From DASVTU01 sp036387415 (lineage in GTDB: Bacteria; Acidobacteriota; Blastocatellia; Pyrinomonadales; Pyrinomonadaceae), in contig DASVTU010000039.1 of NCBI GenBank assembly GCA_036387415.1, positions 62,001 to 126,000 of the forward strand: a stretch of DNA of 64,000 nucleotides. Reading direction: 5' to 3'. Under the pieces are notes generated by a model that saw nothing but the letters and a program-made list of their open reading frames with translations, was not told the DNA's origin and searched no databases. The position numbers and the translations under genes were made by a program. This document shows positions 7,378 to 14,807 of this stretch, piece by piece (within the stretch, counting starts at the first letter, position 1; each line of letters opens with the position of its first letter).

Positions 7378-9237
7378 ATGTCAACTGCGGTCAAACAATT
7401 TCACGAAGAAGAGGCCATCGGCAATAATTTCGACCAGGGCATCGCGCGCAGGCTTCTGCGTTATTTGAAGCCTTACGTGCGGCTGCTCGTCCCGGCGCTC
7501 GTTCTGACGCTGCTCTTGAACGCGCTCCGCATTACGCAACCGAAGTTCACGCAGTATGCAATTGACTGGCACATCGTGCCGCGAGAGTTGAACGGCCTTG
7601 AATGGGTTGCGCTCGCCTTCCTCGGCGTCTTGCTGCTTACGTTTATCTGCTCTTACGTGCAGACCGTCTTGCTCGAATCGGTCGGGCAGCGCGTGATGTA
7701 CGACCTGCGGAGCGAACTCTATCAAAAACTTCAACATCAAGAGGTCGCCTATTTCGACCGCAACCCCGTCGGGCGCGTGATGACGCGTCTGACTTCTGAT
7801 GTCGATTCGCTCAACGAGCTTTTCACGTCGGGCGTTATCGACGTGCTCGGCGACATAGTAATGATTTTCGCCATCGTCGGCATCATGCTCTGGATGGATT
7901 GGCGTCTGACACTGGTCACGCTCGTCACTGTGCCTCTGTTGTTCGCCGCGACGACGTGGTTTCGCAAACACGCGCGGCGCGGCTACGACATGGTGCGGAC
8001 GCGTCTGGCGCGTATCAACGCTTTCTTTCAGGAACATCTCTCCGGCGCGCAGACCGTCCAGATTTTCAACCGCGAACAGAAATCGCTCAAACAGTTTCAC
8101 GACATCAACGACGACTACCGCAACGCCAACGTCGAGACAATTTTTTACTATTCCGTCTTCTTCCCTCTGGTCGATTTAATCGGCGCGGTCGGCATCGCGC
8201 TCATCATCTGGTACGGCGGCTGGCGCGTGATGCAGAACACGTCGGGCAACGAAGTGTTGTCGCTCGGCGCGCTCGTCGCTTTCATCCAATACTCACAGGC
8301 GCTCTTTCAACCTATCCGCGACATTTCAGACAAGTACAACGTGCTTCAAGCCGCGATGGTCGCCTCGCAACGCATCTTCCGCACGCTCGACCTGCCCATC
8401 GCCATACTCTCGCCCGACGAACCGAAGATGACGGGACGCGCACGTGGGCGTATCGAATTCGAGAACGTCTGGTTCGCATATAAAGAAGACGACTGGGTAC
8501 TCAAAGACGTTTCGTTCGCGGTCGAGCCGGGTCAGTCGGTCGCGCTCGTCGGCCATACAGGCTCCGGCAAGACGACGATAACCAACCTTCTCATGCGTTT
8601 CTACGACGTGCAGCGCGGGCGCATCCTTCTAGACGGCGTGGACGTGCGCGAGTGGGATTTGAAGTCGCTCAGGGAGAACTTCGCCGTCGTGTTGCAGGAC
8701 GTGTTTCTGTTTAGCGGTACGGTCGAGAGCAATATTCGTCTGGGACGCGAGGAGATTAGTGCCGAGCGCATCGAATGGGCGGCGCGTGAAGTCCACGCAG
8801 AGGAGTTTATCAAGCGTCTGCCGTCGGTCTATAAAGCGGAGGTGCGCGAGCGCGGCGCGGGCTTCTCCGTCGGTCAGAAGCAACTCATCAGCTTCGCACG
8901 CGCGCTCGCTTTCGACCCCGCGCTGCTCATCCTCGACGAAGCCACCAGTTCGATTGACACCGAAACCGAACAACTTATCCAGCAAGCCATCGAACGTGTG
9001 ATGCGCGACCGCACATCGCTCGTCATCGCGCATCGCCTCTCAACTATTCAACGCGCCGACCGCATCATCGTCATGCATCACGGCGAAATCCGCGAACAAG
9101 GCTCGCATCAACAACTGCTCGCCGCGCGCGGCCTCTACTGGAAACTTTACAAACTCCAATACGCCGACGGCTCCTCGCAACACGACGGCGAAACCCTCGA
9201 CCCGCTCGGCAGCGGCAGTTTGCAGTACGGAGACTGA
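7378..9237 (+). CDS. ABC exporter half-transporter, subunit B (canonical Walker B, altered signature)
   Basis: A 619-residue ABC exporter half (MdlB-like): six TM helices in residues about 30-345, then the ATPase domain. Walker A is G-H-T-G-S-G-K-T (about 391-398). The signature motif is F-S-V-G-Q instead of L-S-G-G-Q (about 495). Walker B is L-L-I-L-D-E with the catalytic Glu intact (about 516-521), and the switch His is in I-A-H-R-L-S. This is the mirror image of subunit A (Asp in Walker B, canonical signature), exactly what a heterodimer with one degenerate and one active site requires. The gene is followed by a hairpin terminator at 9281-9318. Confidence 0.9.
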   Translation: MSTAVKQFHEEEAIGNNFDQGIARRLLRYLKPYVRLLVPALVLTLLLNALRITQPKFTQYAIDWHIVPRELNGLEWVALAFLGVLLLTFICSYVQTVLLESVGQRVMYDLRSELYQKLQHQEVAYFDRNPVGRVMTRLTSDVDSLNELFTSGVIDVLGDIVMIFAIVGIMLWMDWRLTLVTLVTVPLLFAATTWFRKHARRGYDMVRTRLARINAFFQEHLSGAQTVQIFNREQKSLKQFHDINDDYRNANVETIFYYSVFFPLVDLIGAVGIALIIWYGGWRVMQNTSGNEVLSLGALVAFIQYSQALFQPIRDISDKYNVLQAAMVASQRIFRTLDLPIAILSPDEPKMTGRARGRIEFENVWFAYKEDDWVLKDVSFAVEPGQSVALVGHTGSGKTTITNLLMRFYDVQRGRILLDGVDVREWDLKSLRENFAVVLQDVFLFSGTVESNIRLGREEISAERIEWAAREVHAEEFIKRLPSVYKAEVRERGAGFSVGQKQLISFARALAFDPALLILDEATSSIDTETEQLIQQAIERVMRDRTSLVIAHRLSTIQRADRIIVMHHGEIREQGSHQQLLAARGLYWKLYKLQYADGSSQHDGETLDPLGSGSLQYGD

Positions 9238-9280
9238 AAGAACAGAGAGCTGAAGGCTCTAAGCATAAGGCAATAGAAAC

Positions 9281-9318
9281 AAAAAAGCGGCAGACCCAAT
9301 GAGGCTTGCCGCTTTTTT
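9281..9318. terminator. Bidirectional intrinsic terminator between convergent genes
   Basis: AAAAAAGCGGCA and TGCCGCTTTTTT form a perfect 12-bp inverted repeat around a 14-nt loop. Each strand has a T tract after the stem, so it can end both the exporter operon (plus) and the lytic-transglycosylase gene (minus). Confidence 0.88.
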
Positions 9319-9337
9319 ACTGCCTACTGCTTTCTGC

Positions 9338-10765
9338 CTACTGTTTTTCGGCGCGTGGCTTGAATTGCACCAATCCTTCGAGCGATTTGTAAATCTGCAA
9401 GTACATCTGCGTCTCGCGCGGGATGAGCGTGCGCCAGGATGCGCCGCCGCGTCGGATGTAGAGCGGCAGGCGTGCGGAGTTGGAGTTGTATCCGGCGGCG
9501 ACGAGTTCGGGTTGCGTCGCCCACTTGTTGCTCATGGCGTAGGTCACGTCGGGGTTATAGACGAGCGCGTTCCAGTTGTCTTGCATGTGCAGGAGCATGG
9601 CTTCGAGCGCGTTGCCGTGATTACGCATCCCGGCGACGAAATCGGGATTGAGGCCGACCGATGGATGCATGCGCCGTAGCATCTGGTAGGTGGAAGGAAT
9701 CATCTGCACCATGCCGCCCGCGCCTGCCGAACTCACAGAGTAGCGATAGGTGTCGAGTTCGTTGAGAGCAAAGAGGGCATAGACTTCCTCGTAGAGCGCG
9801 AGGCGACTCTCGTTGCGGAAGCGTTCGTGGTCGGAGTGTTCGACCACGCAGAGACGCTCGGCGATGTCCACGATTTGCGGCGAGATGAATTTGCCTTTGT
9901 CTTGGAGGCGCTTCGCCGCGAGGTCGAGCATCGAGCGGACGTAATGCTGTCCCGCCTTGACGAGTTCGGGCGTAATCAACGCCGGATGCGCCGACGTGTA
10001 GTAAGCCATCTCCTTGAATCTGCCGCCCTTCTCTATCGGATATTCGACGACGAGCGGCGTCAATTGTCGTCCGGCGAGGTCGGAGACGATGACGGCGGTG
10101 TTGACGTAGTTAGACCGCACGACGCGCAGGCGCACGTTCATGCCCTGCGAGGTCGTTAAGACTGTCTCCGCGCCTCTCATCAAGAATGTCTGCTTCGGGA
10201 TGGTGAGCAAGTGAATTTGCGAAGACTCCTGTTCGAGCGCCGCGACCGTGACGAGGTAGAGCGAAGGTGGGGCACTCGCCGTCGGCGAGAGTCGTGTTTT
10301 GAGTAGACGCTGCGCCTCCGCAATGCGCGTGCGTGCCCTCGCGGGCGCAATCGGGCGCGCGGGCAGCAACGGCGCGGCCACGACGACGGGGACGCTCGCG
10401 TATGGCGAAACGATTGACGGTACAGTCGTCGTGGTGGGCGAACTGTTGGAAGGCACGGTGTTTGGAGCGGCGGTCGGCGCAGGAAGCGTCGCAGTCACGT
10501 CAGGCGCGCGCGGTTCGACGGAAGGCGTCGCCGCAGGCGTAGGCGTGGTGGTTGTCGTAGTGCCTTGCTGCCGTTGCTGCACGCTCTGACCCGTCTGCTG
10601 TTGCGTAGAGGGGGGCGTCTGCTGCGTCACGGTACGCGGTCGCGTGCCCGCTGCCGACGACTGCGGCGAAGACATCTGCGAAGTGTTGGCCTGTCCGTGT
10701 GCAACGACGGCGACCGCCAGCAGGTACACGACCGACGCGAAGGGGAACAAAAATCCTTTTTTCAT
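9338..10765 (-). CDS. Secreted lytic-transglycosylase-like protein with Pro/Thr/Ala-rich linker
   Basis: I place the start at the ATG encoding MKKGFLFPF because a signal peptide (residues 1-26, ending A-H-G-Q-A) begins there; the frame extends further up to 10834 but without signal features. After the signal comes a 120-residue T/P/Q/A-rich linker, a middle domain of unknown type (about 170-310), and a C-terminal region resembling SLT transglycosylases. That region contains V-S-S-A-G-A-G-G-M-V-Q-M-I-P-S-T-Y (about residues 340-356), with Glu in L-N-E-L-D just upstream as the likely catalytic residue. It would cleave peptidoglycan in the periplasm. The SLT assignment rests on one motif, so the middle domain remains unexplained. 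475 residues. Confidence 0.7.
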   Translation of the reverse strand: MKKGFLFPFASVVYLLAVAVVAHGQANTSQMSSPQSSAAGTRPRTVTQQTPPSTQQQTGQSVQQRQQGTTTTTTPTPAATPSVEPRAPDVTATLPAPTAAPNTVPSNSSPTTTTVPSIVSPYASVPVVVAAPLLPARPIAPARARTRIAEAQRLLKTRLSPTASAPPSLYLVTVAALEQESSQIHLLTIPKQTFLMRGAETVLTTSQGMNVRLRVVRSNYVNTAVIVSDLAGRQLTPLVVEYPIEKGGRFKEMAYYTSAHPALITPELVKAGQHYVRSMLDLAAKRLQDKGKFISPQIVDIAERLCVVEHSDHERFRNESRLALYEEVYALFALNELDTYRYSVSSAGAGGMVQMIPSTYQMLRRMHPSVGLNPDFVAGMRNHGNALEAMLLHMQDNWNALVYNPDVTYAMSNKWATQPELVAAGYNSNSARLPLYIRRGGASWRTLIPRETQMYLQIYKSLEGLVQFKPRAEKQ

Positions 10766-10931
10766 ATTCACTTCAGAGTTTCTGTAATGGCTCCGCACAT
10801 GGGGAGCGACAAAGGAAGCCTCACTGAGATTCACCTCCGCGCCGTACGGTTGTCAACACTTTTTCACTTCACAGATGCCGAACAAATCAAATTGCTTACC
10901 CTGAACGAAATAAAGACACAAGCAGATACAC

Positions 10932-10967
10932 GACTGCCCGCAACACTCGACGGAGCTGCGGGCAGTC
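10932..10967. terminator. Strong hairpin, possible terminator downstream of the PEP-CTERM remnant
   Basis: GACTGCCCGCA and TGCGGGCAGTC form a perfect 11-bp stem with a 14-nt loop. No long T tract follows on either strand, so termination is uncertain. It sits 26 bases beyond the stop of the PEP-CTERM fragment, where such genes often carry a terminator. Confidence 0.5.
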
Positions 10968-10993
10968 AATGTCGCTGCAAATTGAGCGTTCGA

Positions 10994-11210
10994 CTAAGGT
11001 TCGAGATGCTGTCTGGCTTTGCGTCGCCGACGCGCCGCGCCCAACGTGCCGACTAAGCCTGTGCCGAGCAGAAACATGGTTGCCGGTTCGGGTATCGGCG
11101 CGGGGTTCACCGTGATTCCGGCACTCATGTTTGCGCCGGGGATGTAAAAATCAATGACACGGTAATGAACCCTATCAATAAAAGTGAATGTCGAATTCCA
11201 ACGAAAGACG
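10994..11210 (-). pseudogene. Orphan PEP-CTERM sorting signal (remnant of a secreted protein gene)
   Basis: The minus-strand frame ends with a textbook PEP-CTERM tail: P-I-P-E-P-A-T-M-F, a hydrophobic helix L-L-G-T-G-L-V-G-T-L-G, then R-R-R-R-K-A-R and stop. Such tails are recognised by exosortase (EpsH/XrtA family) and removed during export to the cell surface. Upstream, the frame continues for about 35 residues (including D-F-Y-I-P-G-A) and then runs into the end of the neighbouring unrelated gene at 11211. No start codon gives a signal peptide, so the N-terminal part has been lost, presumably by deletion. An ATG at 11128 could in principle make a 44-residue peptide. Confidence 0.6.
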
Positions 11211-12746
11211 TTAAGACTCGCGGAGGCTTCCGGCGAGTGCTCCGGCGGCGGAGGCTGCGAGGTCGCGTAGTTCGCGCGGGTCGGCTGAGCGTTGCATGAG
11301 ACGAAAGCGTGTGGCAATCATGTGGCCGAAGTTGATGCCGAGTGAGGAATCAAGTTGGCAGAGTTCTTCGGCGAGCATTCTCTGCGAGACGCGTTCAAAG
11401 GCGTGGCGGAGTTCGGCGGAGGTCGCTTCCATACCTTCGATGAGCATGACTTCGATGTCGCTGCCCGTGCGCGCGCGTCGCCGCGCGTGTTCGCGCAGAC
11501 GCACGCGGGCTTCGTCTTGAATCTTGCCCGTCGCGATGAGAGCGATGTGCGAAGCGCGTGTTTCGGCTTCGGTGTCGAGGGCGCGGCGCGCGTGTGCGGC
11601 GTTGACATCGCCGTCGCGCAGGAGAAAGAGGAAGGTTTCGCTTGAGATGTTTGCCATCGCGTAGACCTCGCCGTCGCCGGAGGCGGGACGCACGGCGATG
11701 TCCGTCTCAGGGATGCCGAACTCGACGAGCATGGCGCGCAGGCGGTTCGCCATCCACGAACTATCCTTCAAGACGGAGGCGGCGAGGTCTGTGGGCGTGA
11801 CGAGTTCTTCGGCGCGTTCGTCGGCGATGGCTGCACCGCATTCGCTGCAAATAGCGTTGCTGCCCGTAATGATGGCGAGCGCATCCTGCGACGGCAGACG
11901 AAACAACGAACGATTCTGTTTGCGACAACTGACCAAAACCTCGCGCCGGACGAGTCCCGCGTCCGAGAGGCGACCGATGAAAGGTTCTGAGGCGTTTTCG
12001 CCGCCGATGCTCCCGACCGAGAGGAGTTCGGCGGTGCGCCCGTCGGCTTTGGCTTCGATGAGCCGACGCAGAAAACGGCGCGTCTCGCCGTCTTCGAGCA
12101 GGCTCAGGACGCGTGTGTGCTCCGCCGCGCCGCCTTTCGCGCCTGCTGAAAGGGATTGTGGAGAGGCATCACTACCGCTGCCGCCTTCGCGTCCAGCCGT
12201 GGCGAAACGCGTGAAACCGCCCGCGACGCGCGGCTCGACGGGCTGCCAAACGCTTCTGCCGCCGCGACTTGCGCCGTTTTCGCCCGACGCCCGACCGTTG
12301 GCGTTCGTCGTGCTGCTGGCGTCGCTGGTCGGCGTGCTGTTCGCCCGCGTGGCGTCAATCGCTTCATCGACGTTGCGGCAGAAGGCGTCGAGTTTTTGTT
12401 GCGGCTCAAGGGTGTCGGCGGTGTGAACGATTCCGGCGCGGAGGCCGCCGCCCGACGCGCGCTCGCCCGTCGTGGCGTCGCCAAAGAGAAGAAAGAGCGC
12501 AAAGTCCTCGAAGCAGAAGATGTCGCCGCGCACGTAGGGCGTGTCGTTTTCCGTCTCGGCGTAGGCCGCAACGAGGCGTTCCAAATCCCTGACGCGCTCA
12601 GGCCCCAGCAGTGCGAGTTCGTAACAATGCTGTCGCGCACCCCGCACAAGCGGCATAAGTCCTTTATCCTGTAGCTTTTCCAGCAACTGCACGCGCGCCG
12701 CGCCGTCAACGTTCTGCTCGGATTTTTTGCTCTGAACGAATAGCAT
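11211..12746 (-). CDS. Uncharacterised 511-residue protein with winged-helix/zinc-ribbon-like middle
   Basis: I do not recognise this family. The start is the ATG at 12746, preceded by AAGGAG 9 bases upstream; the frame extends to 12788 without support. An N-terminal globular part (about 1-130) is followed by a low-complexity Ser/Gly/Ala/Asn-rich linker (about 130-215). A helical segment then resembles a winged helix (about 220-275, ending G-R-L-S-D-A-G-L-V-R-R). A possible incomplete zinc ribbon follows: V-S-C-R-K-Q-N and A-I-C-S-E-C-G (about 277-307). The C-terminal 190 residues are alpha/beta (Y-A-M-A-N-I-S-S-E-T-F-L-F-L-L-R-D) and end in helices. There is no signal peptide or membrane helix, so it is cytosolic. 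A DNA- or RNA-related regulator is possible but speculative. Its 3' end abuts the PEP-CTERM remnant. Confidence 0.75.
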   Translation of the reverse strand: MLFVQSKKSEQNVDGAARVQLLEKLQDKGLMPLVRGARQHCYELALLGPERVRDLERLVAAYAETENDTPYVRGDIFCFEDFALFLLFGDATTGERASGGGLRAGIVHTADTLEPQQKLDAFCRNVDEAIDATRANSTPTSDASSTTNANGRASGENGASRGGRSVWQPVEPRVAGGFTRFATAGREGGSGSDASPQSLSAGAKGGAAEHTRVLSLLEDGETRRFLRRLIEAKADGRTAELLSVGSIGGENASEPFIGRLSDAGLVRREVLVSCRKQNRSLFRLPSQDALAIITGSNAICSECGAAIADERAEELVTPTDLAASVLKDSSWMANRLRAMLVEFGIPETDIAVRPASGDGEVYAMANISSETFLFLLRDGDVNAAHARRALDTEAETRASHIALIATGKIQDEARVRLREHARRRARTGSDIEVMLIEGMEATSAELRHAFERVSQRMLAEELCQLDSSLGINFGHMIATRFRLMQRSADPRELRDLAASAAGALAGSLRES

Positions 12747-13093
12747 ATCGAATCTCCTTCTTTGGCCGCGCATGCTATCACGACGCATGGAAAAATATCC
12801 ATGTCTTTTCGCGCTAAACGTTTGAAATCTAAGCCCTTGAACAAGAAAAAGCGTACTGACTCGTCACACTTCGTTCAACTTGAACCATTTCTCGTCGCCG
12901 CTTATGGGTTCTTTCCGTCCACATTCGGTTTCGCGTCGATGCCTTGTCACAAAACAGTCACATTGCCTCTTGAAAGCACGATTTGCGCCACGTAAGATGG
13001 ACCTACGTTGCACAACAGCAACGCCTCCCTAATCAGCAATACCCCAAGCAATATCCAGATTAGAGACCAAAGAGGAGACCGTTTCCCCCGATT
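12747..13093. other. Divergent intergenic region, no gene seen
   Basis: About 350 bases between the divergent 511-residue gene and the NlpC/P60 gene. It must hold both promoters, but I see no confident -35/-10 pair. It contains TTGTCACAAAACAGTCACA at 12944-12962. A similar GTCACAAAACAGTACACA occurs at 44973-44990 upstream of the CsbD-like gene, so a shared regulatory site is conceivable. Confidence 0.35.
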
Positions 13094-13747
13094 ATGCCTT
13101 TTACTAAACTGTTCCCCCGCGCGCTCGCGGCCTGTTTTGCCCTCGGACTACTCGCCACCAACGCCGCTGCCCAGACCGAAATCTCGCGCCCGCGTCTTGC
13201 GACAACGCCCCCCACCACCGTCTCCGCCGTCCCCAACGGCAGCACTGCCACGCGTCTCGAAAACGAACCCGTCGTTATCTCCGTCGCGCCCGAAGCAGAA
13301 GCCGAAGCGTTCACACGCTCGACGCTTACGCCACGCCCCTCCACACTCCACGTCGAACAAGTCAACGAGATGCTCCTGGCCGCGATTGAGACGCGTATCG
13401 GCACGCCTTATCGCCTCGGCACCGAAGGGCCTTATCGTTACGACTGTTCCGGTTTCGTGTGGAGCGTCTTTCAATCGGCGGGCATCACGTTTGAGCGCAC
13501 CAACGCGCGCTCGCTCTGGTCGCGTTTCGCGCCTGCGCGCGGTGACGAACGCTTCCAGTTTGGCACGCTCGTCTTCTTCAATAACCTCAACCACATCGGC
13601 ATCGTCGCCGACGCGGGCGGCTTCTATCACGCATCGACAAGCAAGGGCGTCGTTTATTCGCCCTTCAACGAATACTGGTCGTCGCGTATCGACGGTTTCC
13701 GCCGTATCCCACTTGCCAACGCCGAAGTCGCCGCCGTGGGTCGATAA
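13094..13747 (+). CDS. NlpC/P60 family secreted cysteine peptidase
   Basis: A 217-residue exported protein: signal peptide at residues 1-27 (ending N-A-A-A-Q), a Pro/Thr-rich linker, then an NlpC/P60 domain from about residue 92. The catalytic Cys is in Y-D-C-S-G-F-V-W (about 116-123), the His in N-H-I-G-I-V (about 166-171), and a third polar residue in Y-H-A-S (about 180). The family cleaves D-Glu-mesoDAP or related bonds in cell-wall peptides in the periplasm. GAGGAG lies upstream of the ATG at a rather long spacing (16 bases). A strong terminator follows. Confidence 0.9.
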   Translation: MPFTKLFPRALAACFALGLLATNAAAQTEISRPRLATTPPTTVSAVPNGSTATRLENEPVVISVAPEAEAEAFTRSTLTPRPSTLHVEQVNEMLLAAIETRIGTPYRLGTEGPYRYDCSGFVWSVFQSAGITFERTNARSLWSRFAPARGDERFQFGTLVFFNNLNHIGIVADAGGFYHASTSKGVVYSPFNEYWSSRIDGFRRIPLANAEVAAVGR

Positions 13748-13790
13748 AGAATTCCACTGACGCCGTAAGCGACTCAGCGACAAATGAAGA

Positions 13791-13829
13791 GGCCGACGCT
13801 TGAACCAAAAGCGTCGGCCTTCCCTTTTT
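13791..13829 (+). terminator. Intrinsic terminator of the NlpC/P60 gene
   Basis: GGCCGACGCTT pairs with AAGCGTCGGCC (11 bp, 7-nt loop), followed by TTCCCTTTTT. Confidence 0.88.
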
Positions 13830-13858
13830 GCTGCGTGAGATGTCAGAGCACGTCCGGT

Positions 13859-14080
13859 TTATCTCGACGTGGCGGAGACGAAACCCGCCCGCGTCTCGCC
13901 TTCACGCGTCTCCCACACCGCCACGATTTTATCTATCGCCACGTAACATAACTGGTGCTCGTTATCCGTCATGTAGAGCACGCCTTCATCAACCTTGAGC
14001 ACTTCGCCGCGCACGCTCGCCGAACCGCTACAATAAACGTCCACCTTGCGTCCCACCATCCTCAAAAGAAGTTCCTGCAT
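13859..14080 (-). CDS. MM0924 family small protein
   Basis: A 73-residue protein that fits the MM0924 family: M-Q-E-L-L-L-R-M-V-G-R-K-V-D-V-Y-C at the start, G-E-V-L-K-V-D-E-G-V-L-Y-M in the middle, and Y-V-A-I-D-K-I-V-A-V-W-E near residue 57. The fold is predicted as a small Sm-like beta-barrel; the function is unknown. I start at ATG 14080 because GAGGAG lies 7 bases upstream; an in-frame GTG at 14095 would sit inside that ribosome-binding site. It is the last gene of the minus-strand run that begins with phoH, separated from YkgJ by a heptad-repeat element. Confidence 0.75.
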   Translation of the reverse strand: MQELLLRMVGRKVDVYCSGSASVRGEVLKVDEGVLYMTDNEHQLCYVAIDKIVAVWETREGETRAGFVSATSR

Positions 14081-14103
14081 ATTTTTACTCCTCACTTAAA
14101 AAG

Positions 14104-14240
14104 CAGTAGCCAGTAACCGATAGTCAGTAGAAACGCTCTGCCTTCGTTGATTTATTAGCCTTCGGCAGAACAGCACGTGGGCGACCTTCATGCTGGCTAC
14201 TGTCTATTTTTCATCCCTCGTCCCTCCGCCCTCATCCCTG
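14104..14240. repeat. Heptad-arm inverted repeat, cagtag family, copy 1
   Basis: The left arm is built of 7-mers (cagtagc, cagtaac, cgatagt, cagtag) at 14104-14130. The complementary ctggctactgtcta lies at 14192-14206, followed by a further period-7 tract (tcatccc, tcgtccc, tccgccc, tcatccc) to 14240, which abuts the YkgJ stop codon. The loop holds its own hairpin (TCTGCC...GGCAGA). It shares arms and the ATGCTGGCTACTG edge with the copy at 39935-40056. Confidence 0.75.
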
Positions 14241-14708
14241 CTATTCTGGTGTCCAGACCCAGATTTTCTCTTTGCCGTTATGAGTGTTAACTTCCTTCTC
14301 CTTCCGTTCGCGGAAAGTAATCTGGAAGATGGGGAGGACGTTGGGGTCATCCTGTTGCTGGCGCTCGAATTGCAGCACGTCGTAATAGGAACAGCGCGTG
14401 CGCGCCGGATAGGTGCGACACACCTGCGGGCGCGCATGATAAATCGAACAGCCGCGCGTCTCTTGATTGAGAAACGTGCACGTCTCGCCAAAGAGCATGT
14501 CCTTCGTGCGACGCAAGACGCGTTCGCCCGCTTTCATCTTCGTATAACGTTTCGTCGCGGTTTCGACCGATACTTTGAAATATTTCGCCAGACGGTTCAA
14601 GTCGCGCTTCGTCACCTGCACACGCTCGTAAATCGAGCAGCAGAAAGCAGGACACTTCGAGCAATCGAAATGAACGCGCGGCTGCTCGTCCGTTATCTTC
14701 TTTGCCAT
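14241..14708 (-). CDS. YkgJ-family cysteine cluster protein
   Basis: A 155-residue protein with the YkgJ-type cysteine cluster: F-D-C-S-K-C-P-A-F-C-C near residues 15-25, a single C in G-E-T-C-T-F, and G-C-S-I-Y-H-A-R-P-Q-V-C-R-T-Y-P near 87-102. These cysteines probably bind zinc or an iron-sulfur cluster (family inference). The start is ATG 14708 with AAGGGGA upstream; the frame extends to 14759 through repeat DNA. It sits between the DHS-like gene and the MM0924 gene, with heptad-repeat elements on both sides. The biological role is unknown. Confidence 0.85.
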   Translation of the reverse strand: MAKKITDEQPRVHFDCSKCPAFCCSIYERVQVTKRDLNRLAKYFKVSVETATKRYTKMKAGERVLRRTKDMLFGETCTFLNQETRGCSIYHARPQVCRTYPARTRCSYYDVLQFERQQQDDPNVLPIFQITFRERKEKEVNTHNGKEKIWVWTPE

Positions 14709-14739
14709 CGACAATCCCCTTAACTCGTTAATCCTTAGT

Positions 14740-14801
14740 CGTGAATCGTGAATCGTCAATAGGCGTTCTCGTTCTCACGATTGACGATTTGACGATTCAC
14801 T
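14740..14801. repeat. Heptad-arm inverted repeat, cgtgaat family
   Basis: The left arm is cgtgaat, cgtgaat, cgtcaat (14740-14760); the right arm is cacgatt, gacgatt, tgacgatt, cac (14777-14800), its complement; the loop is about 15 nt. The element ends 7 bases before the DHS-like stop codon. Confidence 0.78.
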
Positions 14802-14807
14802 ATTCCC

